A DNA stretch of 64,000 nucleotides, taken from the NCBI GenBank assembly GCA_963825595.1, contig CAWGUE010000008.1, forward strand, positions 362,863 to 426,862, given 5' to 3'. The translations under genes and the position numbers were made by a program. This DNA comes from JARFQH01 sp963825595. Lineage in GTDB: Bacteria > Desulfobacterota > Desulfobacteria > Desulfobacterales > SG8-13. The notes under the pieces are model-generated. The model was not told where the DNA came from. It saw only the letters and a list, made by a program, of their open reading frames with translations, and searched no databases. Below are positions 61,816-64,000 of the stretch, one piece after another (within the stretch, counting starts at the first letter, position 1; each line of letters opens with the position of its first letter).

Positions 61816-63171
61816 ATGAAGCACCCCTCTGCGGAGGAAGCGCAGATCATTTTAGAGAGCATCGCCGACGGGGTTTTCACGGTAGACGCGAATCGAAAGA
61901 TCACCTACTTCAACAAGTCTGCCGAACAGATTACCGGAATCAACCGATCCGAGGCCATCGGACGATACTGCTGGGAGGTTTTAAAAGCCAGCATCTGTAA
62001 TCAACACTGTCACCTGGAACATACCTTGGAAAGCGGGAATCCCGGCACCAACAGCGAAATCTTTATTATCAATTCCGAAGACAGGCGTATCCCCGTCAGC
62101 ATCACCACGGCTTTGCTGAAAGACAGGAAAAATCGGGTGTGTGGCGCTGTGGAGACCTTTCAGGATCTCAGTGAGGTGCGGCAACTGCGCCGTGAACTGG
62201 CCGGCAGATACGCATTCGGCGATATCATCAGTAAAAACGAAAAGATGCTGCGTTTGATCGAAATCATGGAATCGGTTGCGGAGACGGACATTTCAATCTT
62301 GCTGGAAGGCGAGAAGGGCACTGAAAAAGAGCTTATCGCCAAAACCATCCACGCTTTGAGCCTCCGGAAAAATAGCCCGTTCATCAGCACCTGCTGCAGA
62401 ACTCTGCCCGAAGCCTTGTTGGAAACCGAACTTTTCGGCTACACCGCCGACAGCAAAAAAAGGACCAAGCACGACAAACCGGGGCGGGTGGCCCTGGCGG
62501 CAGGCGGCACGCTGTATCTCGATGATTTGGATACCATGTCCCCGAAACTCCAGGGACACCTCGTCAGAGTCTTGCGCGACAAGGTCTTCGAACCGCTGGG
62601 TTGCGCGCGGTCGGAACCAGCTGATGTTCGTATCGTGGCGGCCACCTGCAGCAGATTGGCCAATAAAGTCGGGCCGGAAGGTTTCCGTGAGGATTTGCAC
62701 GAACTTATCGGCGCCGTTACATTACATATACCGCCCCTGCGTGAACGCAAAGAAGACATTCCCCTGTTGATCGACCATCTGATCGGAAAACACACGGCTC
62801 TCAATGGTAAAACGATAGAGGGTGTTTCACCGGAAGCATTACCGCTTCTGATGTCCTATAACTACCCCGGAAATACCCGCGAACTCGAACGCATTATCGA
62901 GTATGCCCTGGTCATCTGCCCGCAGGGGCAGATCCAAGTCGAACATCTGCCGGAGAATCTATTTAAGAAGCCAACCCATAAACTTCCCCCGGCAACAGAT
63001 TCCCTGATGTCTGTCGAACGATCGTTTATATACAAGACCCTCAGGAAAAACGCCTGGAATCGCAAAGCCACGGCAGCCGAAATGGGTATCCACCCGACCA
63101 CTCTTTGGCGCAAGATGAAGCGCCTCAACCTGGAAATGCCCGTCAAGCCTCAGCGGGGCAGGAGAAAATGA
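61816..63171 (+). CDS. PAS / degenerate AAA+ / Fis-type regulator
   Basis: About 451 residues from ATG 61816 (GAAGAAGGG upstream). A PAS domain (about 8-120) has YFNKSAEQITGINRSEAIGR. The central domain resembles sigma-54 activators, but key motifs are changed: Walker A is GEKGTEKE instead of GESGTGKE, the GAFTGA loop that contacts sigma-54 is missing (LFGYTADSKKRTKHDKPGR), and Walker B is TLYLDDLD. Arginine-finger-region residues (FREDLHELIGAV) are partly kept; LPPLRERKEDIPLLI-like IPPLRERKEDIPLLIDHL is normal. The C-terminal Fis-type helix-turn-helix is intact (KATAAEMGIHPTTLWRKMKR). It probably binds DNA without activating sigma-54. Confidence 0.87.
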   Translation: MKHPSAEEAQIILESIADGVFTVDANRKITYFNKSAEQITGINRSEAIGRYCWEVLKASICNQHCHLEHTLESGNPGTNSEIFIINSEDRRIPVSITTALLKDRKNRVCGAVETFQDLSEVRQLRRELAGRYAFGDIISKNEKMLRLIEIMESVAETDISILLEGEKGTEKELIAKTIHALSLRKNSPFISTCCRTLPEALLETELFGYTADSKKRTKHDKPGRVALAAGGTLYLDDLDTMSPKLQGHLVRVLRDKVFEPLGCARSEPADVRIVAATCSRLANKVGPEGFREDLHELIGAVTLHIPPLRERKEDIPLLIDHLIGKHTALNGKTIEGVSPEALPLLMSYNYPGNTRELERIIEYALVICPQGQIQVEHLPENLFKKPTHKLPPATDSLMSVERSFIYKTLRKNAWNRKATAAEMGIHPTTLWRKMKRLNLEMPVKPQRGRRK

Positions 63172-63317
63172 CCCCAAGATTCGGACGGAATCAAGAAGGT
63201 GTTCCACACTGACCCTCAATACCCCCCCAACACCCGCCCATTTCCTCCTGCTCATTCATCATCTCTAAGCTTACCTCCCTAAGACGTTCATATACAAGGC
63301 GTGCAGTTTCAGTAAAC

Positions 63318-63467
63318 GAGACGTACTTTTGTACGTCGCAGTGAGGTGAAACGAAGCACAACACAGTAGATGAACGTCTTAGGGAGTCGTTAGAGACGTA
63401 CTTTTGTGCGTCGCAGTAAGGTGAGGCGAAGCACAACGCAGTAGATTAACGTCTTAGGAAGCCGTTA
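63318..63467. repeat. Two tandem 75-bp repeat units
   Basis: Each unit begins GAGACGTACTTTTG, contains CGTCGCAGT and GAAGCACAAC, and ends ACGTCTTAGG-AG-CGTTA (63318-63392 and 63393-63467, about 90% alike). Each carries the hairpin GACGTA-CTTTTG-TACGTC (or TGCGTC). The first unit's 3' end is also present inverted at about 63277-63293 (CTCCCTAAGACGTTCAT). Confidence 0.8.
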
Positions 63468-63871
63468 GAATTCTTTGTAGATTCTCGCCAGAGCATGCCC
63501 CGGTGCCTCGATCACCAGGTCGTTGAAATAACCGTAAGGTGTCTGGCCGGCCATATACCCCGCAGCGAGCAGACGCCTTTCGACGCTGTCAAGCATCGCT
63601 TTTGCCTGTTCGGGTTCGGCCTTGTGCTCTCCCGAGTCGGTGAAAGGAATGCAGATGATTTGATTGGTTTGCCACTTGCGTGCCAACCACTGGTATTTTT
63701 CACCAGCTTCGTCTCCGCCGAACTGCCGGGTAGCGTGTCGTCCCGTTCCACATGGATGAAAGCGACGATAGCGTTTTCGTTGTTTGCCGCAACGGCTTCT
63801 GGTACAGTATCGAGTGTTTTGGTTGCCGGCACCCAGTCCAAACGGGTACAGTACCAGAGTAAGATGCGCAC
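63465..63871 (-). pseudogene. Threonyl-tRNA synthetase editing-domain-like gene with a frameshift
   Basis: The 5' part (GTG start 63871: MRILLWYCTRLDWVPATKTL, then NENAIVAFIHVERDD and SSAETKLVKN) and the 3' part (WLARKWQTNQIICIPFTDSG, GEHKAEPEQAKAMLDSVERR, then YGYFNDLVIEAPGHALARIY) are in different frames; the switch lies near 63695-63705. Together they make a single domain like the archaeal-type editing domain of threonyl-tRNA synthetase, which hydrolyses Ser-tRNA(Thr). Stand-alone copies of this domain occur in bacteria. The frameshift could be real or a sequencing error in a repeat-free stretch. Confidence 0.72.
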
Positions 63872-64000
63872 GATCGCTACCGCATAATGTTTGGATCACC
63901 AAAGCATGATCGCAAAGTTGACGGGAAAGATCTTTATGAGACACCGGCAGGCGGTTAATCTGCCTCGACAGGGAAAGATGACGCGCTCGGGATGGCCACC
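63872..64000. other. Right edge of window
   Basis: No gene can be assigned. A possible plus-strand start (ATG after AGGGAAAG near 63979) is too close to the edge to judge. Confidence 0.3.

Noticed and set aside
63495..63887. A 130-codon plus-strand frame
   Set aside because: It is antisense to the editing-domain remnant, whose family identity is clear.
1..64000. CRISPR arrays, tRNA or rRNA genes
   Set aside because: No regularly spaced short repeats and no clover-leaf or rRNA signatures were recognised on either strand; this was by eye, so a tRNA scan would be decisive.

Overview
The window looks like a chromosomal segment of a marine or sediment sulfate-reducing bacterium of the Desulfobacterota (Desulfobacterales type). 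This is an inference from gene content: a YHS protein with an in-frame TGA that looks like selenocysteine, GEMM-I (c-di-GMP class I) riboswitches, several class III nucleotide cyclase/TolB-like/TPR proteins, DUF1566 proteins, a giant SBBP-repeat exoprotein and many two-component proteins. No rRNA, tRNA, CRISPR array, phage module or integrase was recognised.

Region 1 (about 1-21.2 kb) is GC-richer, with intact housekeeping-like genes: a hybrid histidine kinase (cut by the window edge), the YHS selenoprotein candidate, a cyclase-TPR protein, a GAF/SpoIIE phosphatase, a long-chain acyl-CoA synthetase, FabV, ProA, two cation diffusion facilitators, a histidine kinase/OmpR-type regulator pair, a nitronate monooxygenase-like flavoprotein, a B12-binding radical SAM protein, a HAD-AIR synthase fusion and a TetR regulator.

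Region 2 (about 21.2-61.5 kb) is AT-richer and looks accessory. Nearly all its genes lie on the minus strand. It carries an IS110-type element, an IS4-type element that separates two cyclase-gene halves, and many decayed genes (SDR, monooxygenase-like, LuxR-type, quinone oxidoreductase, SYLF). A divergent intergenic repeat recurs at least 14 times, mostly just 3' of minus-strand genes. Signalling genes dominate: cyclase-TPR proteins, PilZ proteins, stand-alone receivers, a CHASE hybrid kinase, and two GEMM-I riboswitches, one of which heads the gene for a 1,666-residue secreted SBBP/lipase-like/dockerin-like protein. A GC-richer CoA-transferase gene (54.6-56.0 kb) sits inside it.

Region 3 (61.8-64 kb) is GC-richer again. 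It holds a PAS/AAA+/Fis regulator whose AAA+ motifs are degenerate, a 75-bp tandem repeat and a frameshifted tRNA-editing-domain gene.

The strongest unusual signals are the YHS selenoprotein with its SECIS-like hairpin, the intergenic repeat family, the IS4 junction whose two flanks both carry the same conserved codons in divergent form, a shared charge swap at the base-recognition positions of all four cyclases, and the riboswitch-controlled exoprotein. All calls come from reading the sequence; no database search was run.
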